From assembly GCF_001044395.1 (NCBI RefSeq), contig NZ_JANU01000009.1, positions 62,001 through 126,000 on the forward strand: a stretch of 64,000 bases of DNA, read 5' to 3'. The notes below the pieces were generated by a model that was not told the DNA's origin, did not search any database, and worked only from the letters and a program-made list of their open reading frames with translations. Both the position numbers and the translations under genes were made by a program. Each line of letters starts with the position of its first letter. Within the stretch, counting starts at the first letter, position 1. Shown here piece by piece: positions 23,284 through 32,188 of this stretch. This DNA is from Caenimonas sp. SL110 (lineage in GTDB: Bacteria > Pseudomonadota > Gammaproteobacteria > Burkholderiales > Burkholderiaceae_C).

Positions 23284-24476
23284 GCACCTTCATCCGCATC
23301 GAAGAACCGCGCGCACCGGCCCCTGTGCGAAAGTCATTCGCGCTGTGGGAGCTGGGGTTTCGCCCTTTCTACCTGCTGGCCAGCGTCTTCAGTGCCATCT
23401 CCATCGGCTTGTGGGCGATGCAGTTCGCAGGATGGTTGGGCCGGCCGTATCTGGAAGGGCCGATCTGGCATGCGCACGAGATGCTGTTCGGCTTCACGCT
23501 GGCGGTGGTGGTGGGCTTTCTCTTCACGGCGGGGCGCAACTGGGCCAACCGGCCCACGCCCACGGGTTGGTTGCTGGGGGCACTCGCGCTGTTGTGGGTG
23601 GCCGGCCGTGTTCTCGTGCTCACGCCCTGGGGATGGGCTGCGGCCATCGTCAACACCGCATTCCCCGCAGCCGCCGCGATTGCACTGGCGATCCCGTTTG
23701 TCGCTGCAGGTGTGCGCCGCAATTACTTTTTCGTGGCGGTGCTGCTGCTGATGTCCGGTGCATCGCTGGCCATCCACCTCCAGCATCTTGGCGTCATCGC
23801 ACTGCCTGCCCGATTGGGCATCCAGATCGGGCTCGATGCTGTGCTGTTCATCGTGGCGGTGATGGGCGGACGCGTGATCCCGATGTTCACCAACAACGGC
23901 GTGCCGCAAGCCGGCGCCACTCGCGTTGCCTGGCTGGAGAAGGTGACGCTCGCGTTGACGCTCATCGTGCTGGCAGCGGATCTGATGGGACTGCAGGGAG
24001 CGCCGTTGGCCGTGGTGGCGACTGCATGCGCCGCTTCGCACGCCGCGCGCTGGACGCTATGGCGTCCGTGGAAGACCTTGCGTACGCCGCTGGTGTGGGT
24101 GCTGCACCTGGCCTACGCCTGGATTCCGGTTCATCTGGCGCTGCGCGCGCTGGCCGCAATGGGTCTGGTGACGCCATCTGTCGCAGTGCACGCGCTCACC
24201 GTCGGCGCCATCGGTGGACTGATCATCGGCATGATGACGCGCACCGCCAAGGGTCACACCGCGCGCCCCCTGCGTGCCGATCGCTGGGACGTGGCCGCCT
24301 ACGCGCTGGTGAGCCTGGCCGCGCTCGTGCGGGTGGGGCTGCCCCTGGCCGCGCCGCAACTGCTGATCCCATCGATCATCGGCTCGTCTGTGCTCTGGTC
24401 GGCAGGGTTCGGGCTCTACGCAATCGTCTATTGGCCGGTGCTCACGCGACCCAGGCTGGACGGCAAGCCGGGCTAG
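23280..24476 (+). CDS. nnrS: NnrS family protein
   Basis: 398-aa integral membrane protein of about 12 helices. NnrS marks are FALWELGFRPFYLLA near the N-terminus, GPIWHAHEMLFGFTLAVVVGF, the GRVIPMFTNNG loop at mid-protein, and VHALTVGAIGGLIIGMMTR followed by KGHTARPL. NnrS is a heme- and copper-containing membrane protein of denitrifiers, regulated by NNR/FNR-type factors, that relieves nitrosative stress. It is the last gene of the operon and converges on the giant kinase with 17 bases between stops. No NO reductase or nitrite reductase is present in the window. Confidence 0.93.
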   Translation: MSTFIRIEEPRAPAPVRKSFALWELGFRPFYLLASVFSAISIGLWAMQFAGWLGRPYLEGPIWHAHEMLFGFTLAVVVGFLFTAGRNWANRPTPTGWLLGALALLWVAGRVLVLTPWGWAAAIVNTAFPAAAAIALAIPFVAAGVRRNYFFVAVLLLMSGASLAIHLQHLGVIALPARLGIQIGLDAVLFIVAVMGGRVIPMFTNNGVPQAGATRVAWLEKVTLALTLIVLAADLMGLQGAPLAVVATACAASHAARWTLWRPWKTLRTPLVWVLHLAYAWIPVHLALRALAAMGLVTPSVAVHALTVGAIGGLIIGMMTRTAKGHTARPLRADRWDVAAYALVSLAALVRVGLPLAAPQLLIPSIIGSSVLWSAGFGLYAIVYWPVLTRPRLDGKPG

Positions 24477-24479
24477 GCC

Positions 24480-24495
24480 AGGTCACCACTGACCT
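24480..24495. terminator. Hairpin between nnrS and the kinase gene
   Basis: AGGTCA (24480-24485), loop CCAC, TGACCT (24490-24495): a 6-bp stem with tetraloop spanning the gap between convergent stops. No U-tract on either strand. Confidence 0.35.
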
Positions 24496-27400
24496 ACGCC
24501 ACCGGCAATTCCAGCGTGAACGTGGCCCCATGTCCGGGCCCGTCACTGAACACGGTCAGCTTGCCGCCCATCTCCAGCGCGGCCACGGCACTGCTGTGCA
24601 GGCCGAAGCCGTGCCCATCCCGGCGTGTGGTGAAACCGTGGGCAAAGATGCGCGTCAGGTGTTCGTGCGCGATGCCGGCTCCGTGGTCTCGCACCGAAAT
24701 GCACAACCGCCCGCTGCCCGCTTCTGTTTCGGACCGCACCATGCTCACGCCTAGCACCAGCCGGCGAAGCTCCGGCGGCACTTCCTCCATCGCCTGGGTT
24801 GCATTGGCGATCAGGTTCACCAGGATCTGCAGCACGCGCTGCCGGTCCAGTGCGATCACCGGCACGCTCTGGTAGTCGCGCGAAATGTTCACGCCGACAC
24901 GTTCGAGCGCAGAGGCGCACATGTGGATCGCTTCTTCCAGCGGCTCCTCGGGTTGCGTCATCTCCAGCACGCTGGAAGGTCCGGCATGCGATTGCTGGGT
25001 GGCAACGACATAGATGATGTGCTCGACGCTGCGTGAGAGCCGATCCAGGTCGCCCAGCGCATCCTGCCGCTCCGTCCGAAGCGCGCTCACCAACTCGTTC
25101 AGGTAAGGCCACAGCGCCTTGCCGCGCGGGTCGGTTTCAATGAACTGGGCAAGGTCGTGCTGGTGCTGGTTGATGAGGTCGACCGCGCGCGTGAGCCCGC
25201 CTATCCTGGAGTTTGAAATGGTGCCGCGCACGACGCTTGCAGAAACGTTGATGCTGTTGAGGACATTGCCCACGTTGTGCAGCACGTTGTTGGCGATCTC
25301 GGCCATGCCGGCTCGTCGCGCGGTCGCCACGAGTTGCGCCTGCATGTCTTCCAGCTCGCGCGTGCGCGCAAGCACCCGCTGCTCCAGGCTTTCGTAGAGC
25401 TGCGCATTGCCCAGCGAGACGGCCAGCTGACCCGCAATGAGCATCACCGCGTCCAGGCGTTCGGGGTTGAAGGCGCCACGGCCCTGGCGATTTTCAAGAA
25501 TGAGTACCGCACGCGCGGCTCCCTGGCCGGCAATGGGCACGACCAGCATCGAACAAAGCGCAACGCCTGCGAAATACGGATCGCGCGCGAAACGGTCGTC
25601 ACCGGCGACGTCATCCACCACCAGCGTTTCGCCAGTGCGCTCTGCATAGGCAATAGCCGATAGCGGCACCAGGCCCTGCTGCGAAGCCTCGGCCATGGGT
25701 ATCGACGGCTCGCCCGGCGCGGGCGCGAGCAGCCACCACTGCCCCTCGTTCCACGACAGCACCAGCACCTTGGTCGCCCCGCTCAGGGCGGCCAGCACTT
25801 CGGTCACGCGCGTGGTGAGGTGCTCCACGCTGGTCTCGGAACTCAGGGCCTGCGAAGCGCGCAGCAAGCCCACCAGGTCCAGCTCGTCCGACGAGACGCT
25901 GTCGCTCCCCCGATTCAACTTGCTGCCCTTGCCTTTGCTGCCTTTGCTGCTCCTGCCGGACTGGCTGGCGGTGACGCCGATTCGCGACTCCAGGTTCTGC
26001 GCGGGCGCGCGCAGGAACGCATGCTCGCGCTGCATCTGGTCCACCTTGGCGCTGGCACCCCAGGCCTCGTACCCGTCTCGCGCATCGGCCAGCAATGTGC
26101 GGCCCGTCCTCGTGAGTCCATGCGTCAGCTGGAACAATGCAGCGCGTTCGGTGATGAGCGCGCGATGCCAGGGACGCGCACGACTTTCGGCTTCCATCAC
26201 TGCTGCGTCAAAGGTCACTGCCGCCGTCCACAGGTCACCAAGGGCCCACGCCTGTTCGGCTTGCACCAGTCGCAGCAGGTGCAGGAAATTGCACGGCTGG
26301 TCGGCAGCACGGCCCGCCAGCCATTGGCAGCTCGCTTGCAGTTGCGCAACAAGCCGCGCCCTGTCGCCGGGATCACCGCCTGCCTTCTGAAGCTGCCAGG
26401 CATCAGCCAGCGCGACGAATACATGGACATGCGAGACCCTGAAGAATCCGGCGGCAGCGCCCCGGGCACGCGACATCAACAAGCGCGCATACCGCTCCAG
26501 CGCAACCCCATCGCCCCACAGCACCGCCTGCAGCGCACGAAAGAAATCGAAGTCCACAAACGGCAGATGGCCCACGCTGGCCATGAATGCCTCTTCGGTG
26601 AAGTGCTCGTCGTCAAAACTTTCCGGGGCATGGGTCTGTCCGCGCAGCGCACGCAGGAATCGCTGCTCGCAGGTATGCAGCGCAGCAGCATGGATGTTGC
26701 CGGTACGCCGGCACAGCGCCAGCCCGCGCTCGATCTCTGCATCGTGAATGTCGATGGTGGGCGCGGTGTCCAGCAACAGGTTGTACGCAAAGATGTGCCC
26801 GTAGCACGCAAAGGAAAGATCACCCCTGGCCTGCAGGCCTTCAAAGGCGTGCATCGCGTGGTCGAACGCCGTTTCCAGCGGTTCGAACCAGGCGCACGCA
26901 TGACCCGCGAACCGGTAGCGCGCCTCCAGTGTCTGGGCCTCGTAGCCCAGCGCCTCCCCCACGGCCAGGACGTGACGCGCAATGCTGTAACCACACCGAT
27001 AGTCCTGTCGCAGGCCGATCAGCATGCCGTTCATGTGGCTCATGCACGCGACCAGTTCTGCGCAGGGTCCGTGCTCTTCCCACAGACGCTGCGCTTCCAG
27101 CAGCATGCAGGCAAACGCATCGAGGTTCGAACCCAGGTAAGCCGACCCCACGACGCGGCCAAGCAGCTTGGCGACGGCCAGCAGGCGCGGGTCCTGCAAC
27201 TGCGCGCGCGTCGCCTGATCCAGCAGGCTGTCCTGCTGAACCCATTGTGCAAGCGCATCCAGGCGCTGATCCCGGTCGGCGGTGCGGAAGTCGTGCGGCA
27301 CTTCGAGGCCCAGTTGTGCGAGCAGGTCCAGGCCCAGCGCCAGCGCGTCGTCCATTCGGCCGCGCATGTCCAGGCTTCGGATCTGCAGGCAGGTCGGCTC

Positions 27401-29839
27401 GACCAGGCTGAGTGGATCGGTCATGCGTTCGCGCATGGCGGCGTAAAGCGGGTCGGATTCGTCGAACCGGCCCAGGCTGTAGAGCGCGACATGGCGCGCG
27501 AGGTCGATGGCGTCGCGCCGCGTCCGGTCCGCAGGGTTGGCTATCGCGGCCAGCAGCCCTGCGGCAGCGCACAGATATCGCTCGGCCTGCGAATATTTTG
27601 ACGCGCTCGCCAGCTTGCGCGCGAAGCGATGAAAGAGGTGGGCCGCGCGGCGCCGCTCTTCGTCAGTGCCGCTTGACTGCAGCACCTCCAGGCAGGCGAG
27701 ATATTGCTGGGCGGCATCGCTTTCCATCGCCGGCTCGCCGGCCAGGCGGCGCGCCATCGTGAGTCGACGCTGGCTGCGCTGCGCATCGCTCATGGTGCTG
27801 ATGACTGCATCCTGCACCCGGTCGTGCCTGAAGCTCACGCAGTGCCGGATCTCATTGCACTCACCGACCAGCAGACCGTCCTCGATCGGCGCAGCAAGCA
27901 AGGCGCGCAGTTCGTCCCTGCCCAGGCCGGTGGCCGAGGACAGCCGCGCGCATTCCACCGAGTTACCCAGGCAAGCCAGAAACTCCATGACCTCGCGCGA
28001 AGCCTGCGGGAGACTGTCAAGCCGCGAGACCAGCAAGTCCACCACATTGGTGCGACTGACAAAGTGGCGCACCGCATCAGCATCCCAGTGCCAGCCCTGT
28101 TCGCGCAGGCTCAGCACGCCTTCGCGGCGCAATGCATTGATCATCTCGACGGTGTCGAAGGGATTGCCCCTGGTCATCGGAAACACGGCCTGGCCCAGGT
28201 CATGGGCGGCCTGGGGTTCCAGGCGCAACATCCGCCGGGCCAGCTCGTCGGTGCAAGCCTGTGTCAGGCTGCCCAGCTCGATGAGCAGCGGCGGCTCGGA
28301 CTGCTGCAGCCAGTGCGCGAGCATCGCTTGCAAAGCGGGGTTGCGATGCAGCTCCGGGCCCCTGTAGGCGCCCACGAAAAGCACATTGCGCAAGCGGGCA
28401 TCGCCCATCAGCTGCCCGAAGACGCGAAACGATTGCTCGGCGGCCCACTGCAGGTCGTCCTGCACGATGACCAGCGGCCGCTGCGGTGATGCAATCGCGC
28501 CTAGCAGATCGACGATCGCTTGCTGCAACCGGGTTTCGGCTTGTCGCGGGTCGGCTTCGGGCATGCCGTCCTGTGGGCCGAGCAACAGGGCAAATTCGGG
28601 AAGCAACCTGGACACATGGGCCGCATTGCGTCCCAGGCTGTCCAGGATTCGCTGGCGCTGCGCCACCAGTTCGCTGCGCGGCAGCGCGAGCAGCAGCCGG
28701 CCGAGCGCACGCAAGGCCTGGGTCATCGCGCCGGCCGCTGCCCCGTCCTTGAGGTACTGGTCCACCTTGCCGTAGACCATCCAGCCGCCTGCGGCGGTCA
28801 CCGTCGGCCGCAGCGTGTTGATCAGCGCGCCCTTGCCCACGCCTGCCGGGCCTTCGATCAACACCGTGTGGCGCGATGTGTGCATCGCGTCTGTCAACGC
28901 CGTGCGCAAAGCTGCAATCTCGGCGTCGCGGCCCACCAGGTCCTGCGGTGCGTCGAGCCGTGCCGGAAAGTCGCGCTCACCCAGCGCGAAGCTGCCACCG
29001 CTGTCACTGGCGAATTCCTGCGCCAGGCGCAGCAGGTCGTGAAGCAGGCCCTCAGCGCTCTGGAAGCGTTGCTCCGGCGACTTGGCCAGCAGCTGCAAAA
29101 TGATGTTGGACAGCCCCGCAGGAACGCGTGCATTGACCTGCGACGGCACCCGCGGCTCACGCACGAGGTGATCGCGAACCAGCTGCAAGGTGTCCTGCTC
29201 CTCGAACGGCAATCGCCCGCAAGCCATCTCGTACAGCGTGACCCCGATCGCGTAGAGATCGGCGCGCTGGTCGACGGACCGGCCCGTGCGCCCGCTCTGC
29301 TCCGGTGCCAGGTAAGCCAGCGTGCCGACGATGCTCGCGTCCTGCGCGACGACCTGGCTGGGCTGCGCGAGCACGGCCAGGTCAAAGTCGATGAGCATGG
29401 GCTCGCCGCTTTCGGACAGCACGATGTTCGACGGGTTGATGTCGCGGTGAATCACGCCGGCGCGATGCATGGCCGCGACGATCTCGACCACGCGCACGGC
29501 AAGGGTCAGAAGCTGCGCCAGCTCCAGTGGACCACCACGCAGCAGCTGTGCGAGCGTCGATGAACCGCCATCGCACAGCGCGACAACTTCGCCATCGTGG
29601 GTGCCTTCCAGCCCGGCGGCCTCTACCAGCTGACCCACGCCGGCAACGCCAGCGAGCCGAGTCAGCATCTCGCGCTCATGGTTGGCGCGCTGGCTCGCCT
29701 GGGCACCCAGGAAGTGTTTGGAGACGACGCCCGCAGGGATGCGCCCGCCGCGGGAAACCCGCGACGTCGCACTTTCATGGATTACGTGCGCAGGCCCATC
29801 AAGCCGGGAACCTGCCTTTCCGTGTGTCGAGTCATCCAT
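24494..29839 (-). CDS. Giant Ser/Thr kinase - ATPase - GAF - sensor histidine kinase
   Basis: 1781 aa, soluble. Order: protein kinase at about 30-275 (HRDINPSN catalytic loop near 132; metal-binding DFD near 152 in place of DFG; GTLAYLAPEQSGRTGRSVD and DLYAIGVTLYEMACGRLPF); AAA/STAND-type ATPase from about 300 (Walker A EGPAGVGKG near 331; LVIVQDDLQWA as Walker B) followed by several hundred residues of helical repeat; a KGSKGKGSK-rich linker; GAF around 1310-1480; DHp helix with phospho-acceptor H near 1521 in NNVLHNVGNVLNS; HATPase with NATQAMEE, DHGAGI and GHGFGLH at the C-terminus. I choose the ATG at 29839; an in-frame TTG at 29893 is less likely. The start overlaps nothing; 58 bp upstream lies the end of the TauE gene. 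No receiver-domain partner is nearby. Confidence 0.92.
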   Translation of the reverse strand: MDDSTHGKAGSRLDGPAHVIHESATSRVSRGGRIPAGVVSKHFLGAQASQRANHEREMLTRLAGVAGVGQLVEAAGLEGTHDGEVVALCDGGSSTLAQLLRGGPLELAQLLTLAVRVVEIVAAMHRAGVIHRDINPSNIVLSESGEPMLIDFDLAVLAQPSQVVAQDASIVGTLAYLAPEQSGRTGRSVDQRADLYAIGVTLYEMACGRLPFEEQDTLQLVRDHLVREPRVPSQVNARVPAGLSNIILQLLAKSPEQRFQSAEGLLHDLLRLAQEFASDSGGSFALGERDFPARLDAPQDLVGRDAEIAALRTALTDAMHTSRHTVLIEGPAGVGKGALINTLRPTVTAAGGWMVYGKVDQYLKDGAAAGAMTQALRALGRLLLALPRSELVAQRQRILDSLGRNAAHVSRLLPEFALLLGPQDGMPEADPRQAETRLQQAIVDLLGAIASPQRPLVIVQDDLQWAAEQSFRVFGQLMGDARLRNVLFVGAYRGPELHRNPALQAMLAHWLQQSEPPLLIELGSLTQACTDELARRMLRLEPQAAHDLGQAVFPMTRGNPFDTVEMINALRREGVLSLREQGWHWDADAVRHFVSRTNVVDLLVSRLDSLPQASREVMEFLACLGNSVECARLSSATGLGRDELRALLAAPIEDGLLVGECNEIRHCVSFRHDRVQDAVISTMSDAQRSQRRLTMARRLAGEPAMESDAAQQYLACLEVLQSSGTDEERRRAAHLFHRFARKLASASKYSQAERYLCAAAGLLAAIANPADRTRRDAIDLARHVALYSLGRFDESDPLYAAMRERMTDPLSLVEPTCLQIRSLDMRGRMDDALALGLDLLAQLGLEVPHDFRTADRDQRLDALAQWVQQDSLLDQATRAQLQDPRLLAVAKLLGRVVGSAYLGSNLDAFACMLLEAQRLWEEHGPCAELVACMSHMNGMLIGLRQDYRCGYSIARHVLAVGEALGYEAQTLEARYRFAGHACAWFEPLETAFDHAMHAFEGLQARGDLSFACYGHIFAYNLLLDTAPTIDIHDAEIERGLALCRRTGNIHAAALHTCEQRFLRALRGQTHAPESFDDEHFTEEAFMASVGHLPFVDFDFFRALQAVLWGDGVALERYARLLMSRARGAAAGFFRVSHVHVFVALADAWQLQKAGGDPGDRARLVAQLQASCQWLAGRAADQPCNFLHLLRLVQAEQAWALGDLWTAAVTFDAAVMEAESRARPWHRALITERAALFQLTHGLTRTGRTLLADARDGYEAWGASAKVDQMQREHAFLRAPAQNLESRIGVTASQSGRSSKGSKGKGSKLNRGSDSVSSDELDLVGLLRASQALSSETSVEHLTTRVTEVLAALSGATKVLVLSWNEGQWWLLAPAPGEPSIPMAEASQQGLVPLSAIAYAERTGETLVVDDVAGDDRFARDPYFAGVALCSMLVVPIAGQGAARAVLILENRQGRGAFNPERLDAVMLIAGQLAVSLGNAQLYESLEQRVLARTRELEDMQAQLVATARRAGMAEIANNVLHNVGNVLNSINVSASVVRGTISNSRIGGLTRAVDLINQHQHDLAQFIETDPRGKALWPYLNELVSALRTERQDALGDLDRLSRSVEHIIYVVATQQSHAGPSSVLEMTQPEEPLEEAIHMCASALERVGVNISRDYQSVPVIALDRQRVLQILVNLIANATQAMEEVPPELRRLVLGVSMVRSETEAGSGRLCISVRDHGAGIAHEHLTRIFAHGFTTRRDGHGFGLHSSAVAALEMGGKLTVFSDGPGHGATFTLELPVA
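25918..25957 (-). repeat. Short imperfect tandem repeat coding the KGSK linker
   Basis: A TTTGCTGCC-like unit is repeated about four times and encodes the KGSKGKGSK linker between the helical-repeat region and the GAF domain. It is a likely site of slipped-strand length variation. Confidence 0.5.
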
Positions 29840-29897
29840 TGCCGAGACGCCCCCCAATCGGGCATTCTGCGGGGAAAACTTCGCGCGGTCCAATTCT

Positions 29898-30692
29898 TCA
29901 AGCGACGTTCAACAGCTTCCACCCCGTGAAGATCAGGATCGCCGCCAGCGCCCTGCGCAGCCACACCTGCGGCAGCTTGCTCGAAAGCAGGGCCCCCAAA
30001 ATCACGCCGGGAATCGAGCCGACAAGCAAGTTGAAAAGCAGTGAGAAATTCACATTGCCGATCAGCAGATGGCCCGCACCAGCGAACATCGCCAGTGGGA
30101 TCGCGTGAACGATGTCAGTCGCAATCAGGCGCGACGGGGTCAGGCGCAGCGGATAAAGATAGGCAAGTATCACGACGCCGATCGCGCCGGCGCCAATTGA
30201 TGTCAGTGTCACCAGCACGCCGAGCACCGCACCGGCTGCGATGGTCAGCGGTGGCTGCATCGTCTTGAAGCCTGCGACATGCTCCACCCGGAAACGGCGG
30301 CCCAGCGCGTGCAGCTGCTTCTGGAACACCATGGCACTGGCCGTCATCAGCACGGCGCACGCAATCAGCACCTTGAGAAAGCTCGCGGTCTCGGGGCCGA
30401 TGGGCATGAGCGTCATCCACACCAGGGTGAGCGCCGAGGCGGGAAGGCTTCCGGCCCACAGGCGCCGCACGACCTGCCAGTCGATCAGGTTGTTGCTGTG
30501 ATGGATGCGCGATGCAGCAAGCTTGGTGATGGCAGCGAACCACAAGTCCGTGCCGACGGCGGCCATCGGGGCGATACCGAACACCAGCAGCAAGAGCGGC
30601 GTCATGACGGCGCCACCGCCGACGCCGGTCAGCCCGACCAGGAGGCCGGTGCCGGCACCTGCGGCAACCAGCATCCAGTCAAGACCGAACAT
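29898..30692 (-). CDS. TauE/SafE family sulfite/sulfonate exporter-type permease
   Basis: 264 aa, about eight hydrophobic segments, with the family's two glycine-rich half-motifs: GLLVGLTGVGGGAVMTPLLLL at the N-terminus and GVLVTLTSIGAGAIGVVIL in the second half, plus ATDIVHAIPLAMFAG. Family members move sulfite, sulfonates or other sulfur oxyanions through the inner membrane; direction and substrate are not readable from the sequence. Its start (30692) overlaps the end of the upstream FAD/NAD(P)-binding gene by 14 bases, so the two are one operon, divergent from cysD-cysNC. That supports a sulfur role. Confidence 0.9.
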   Translation of the reverse strand: MFGLDWMLVAAGAGTGLLVGLTGVGGGAVMTPLLLLVFGIAPMAAVGTDLWFAAITKLAASRIHHSNNLIDWQVVRRLWAGSLPASALTLVWMTLMPIGPETASFLKVLIACAVLMTASAMVFQKQLHALGRRFRVEHVAGFKTMQPPLTIAAGAVLGVLVTLTSIGAGAIGVVILAYLYPLRLTPSRLIATDIVHAIPLAMFAGAGHLLIGNVNFSLLFNLLVGSIPGVILGALLSSKLPQVWLRRALAAILIFTGWKLLNVA

Positions 30693-32100
30693 CGAGCGCC
30701 ACCGTTTCGGATTTCAGGACGCAGGCTGCGACGCTCTTTGCGTGCACGCGCAACTCGGGAACGGCAGTGGCCTCCCAGTGCTGCGCCTTGAGCAACGGCC
30801 CTACATAACGCACGCCCTGCAACGCGCGGCCGTCGCGCCTGAGCACGCGGTACTGGTCATCGACCGCCAGCCCGAGCGCGAGCGGGTCCACGCGCAGCGC
30901 GCCCGCATCGCGCAACTGCGCGATCAGCGGATCGCTCACGCGATGCAGGTCGCTCGATGGCCCGGTGCAGTTGATGACGACGCGGTAGTCGCCCGTGCGG
31001 TTGTCGGTCGCGCCGCGTGGTCGCCAGGTCACTCGCGCGCCCGGCGCGTCGGTAACGGTCACATCGACCAGCCGGCCCTGCAGCACCGACAGCTGGCCCG
31101 CATTCAGTGCGGCCTGGATGCGGCGATAGATGGCAGGCGCCGCGCGGTGCCGATGCGTGTCCCAGTGCGGTCCGAGATGGCGCACGAACTGAGCGCGGCT
31201 GCGCTCGCTGAGTTGCTGCCACAGGCGCGGCGTGTGCGCGCGAAGGCCGCCGATGACGTCGCGCCAGTCGTGCCCGGCTGCGGCGCTGTCGCGAATCATT
31301 CGGCGAACTTCGCGCATCTGCGCGCGCAGGCTGGTGACGCCTTTGAGTGCATCCGCTGGCACCAACCCGGCCGCTGGAGGCGTTTCCTGTTCGCGGTGCG
31401 GTTGCGGCAGCAGCGCGCGGCGCGAGAGCATCGTGATCGATCCACGATGCCCCTGGTCCAGCAGGCGAAGCACCGCGTCATAGGCCGTCAGACCCGTACC
31501 CACCAGCAGCACGCTCGCATCCGCGTCGAGCTGGTCCAGCACGCCATGCGACCAGACGTCGTTGACGAGCGGAGCGTGCATCCAGTTTGCAGGCGATTGC
31601 GTGGCGGGCGCTCTCGGCGTGAAATTGCCCAGCGCCAGAACGACCTGCGCGGCTTCTATCGTGCGTCCGGTGTTCAGATGCAGCACCGGCGAGCGGCCAT
31701 CGGCATCCATGTCGATGCGAAGCACTTCGGCTTCGACCAGTTCCAGCTTGACGCCATCGGCTGCTGCGGACTGCGCGCGCAGGAGGCAGCGCTCCAGGTA
31801 GTCGCCATACAGGCTGCGCGGAACGAAATCACCGGCATGGAAGTTCAGGCCGCGGCTTCTCACGTAGTCGATGAAGCCGGACTCCTGCGCGGGGTCGATG
31901 CTCATTCGACCGGCAGGCACATTGAGCAGGTGGCTGGGCGAGTTGGTTCCATAGGCCATGCCGCGCCCGAAGCTCAGGCTGCGATTGATCAGGCAGACGC
32001 GCGCCGGACCTTCCAGGCGCTGCAACAGCTGTACCGCGACGGCCATGCCGGAAAAGCCGGCGCCGACGATGGCAAAGGTGAGGGGGGGCTGGGCGGACAT
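30679..32100 (-). CDS. FAD/NAD(P)-binding protein (PF13454-type)
   Basis: 473 aa. N-terminal dinucleotide fold TFAIVGAGFSGMAVAVQLLQ, then the family block SFGRGMAYGTNSPSHLLNVPAGRMS, a second nucleotide site VLLVGTGLTAYDAVLRLLDQG near 220, and VINCTGPSSDL near 330. Such proteins resemble flavin-dependent N-hydroxylases/FAD-dependent oxidoreductases, but the substrate is unknown. I choose the ATG at 32100 (MSAQPPLTFA); a TTG 27 bases upstream is possible. No strong Shine-Dalgarno precedes it. It is the first gene of a two-gene operon with the TauE/SafE permease, and divergent from the cys genes, so a redox step on a sulfur compound is plausible but unproven. Confidence 0.85.
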   Translation of the reverse strand: MSAQPPLTFAIVGAGFSGMAVAVQLLQRLEGPARVCLINRSLSFGRGMAYGTNSPSHLLNVPAGRMSIDPAQESGFIDYVRSRGLNFHAGDFVPRSLYGDYLERCLLRAQSAAADGVKLELVEAEVLRIDMDADGRSPVLHLNTGRTIEAAQVVLALGNFTPRAPATQSPANWMHAPLVNDVWSHGVLDQLDADASVLLVGTGLTAYDAVLRLLDQGHRGSITMLSRRALLPQPHREQETPPAAGLVPADALKGVTSLRAQMREVRRMIRDSAAAGHDWRDVIGGLRAHTPRLWQQLSERSRAQFVRHLGPHWDTHRHRAAPAIYRRIQAALNAGQLSVLQGRLVDVTVTDAPGARVTWRPRGATDNRTGDYRVVINCTGPSSDLHRVSDPLIAQLRDAGALRVDPLALGLAVDDQYRVLRRDGRALQGVRYVGPLLKAQHWEATAVPELRVHAKSVAACVLKSETVALDVRS

Positions 32101-32119
32101 GTTGAAGGGAAGGCCGGAA

Positions 32120-32170
32120 CATTCCAAATATATCTTTTACATGAGCTTATAAATTAAGGTTTAATCCAAC
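32120..32170. promoter_or_regulatory. AT-rich divergent promoter region between the FAD protein and the HTH-cysD frame
   Basis: A markedly AT-rich stretch in otherwise GC-rich DNA. Plus strand: TATAAA (32148-32153) and TTTACA (32136-32141) can serve as -10 or -35 elements; minus strand: TATATT (32132 to 32127). AT-rich upstream DNA is typical of CysB-type control, but no site can be assigned by eye. Confidence 0.4.
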
Positions 32171-32188
32171 AAATTCTGCGAAACCCCA

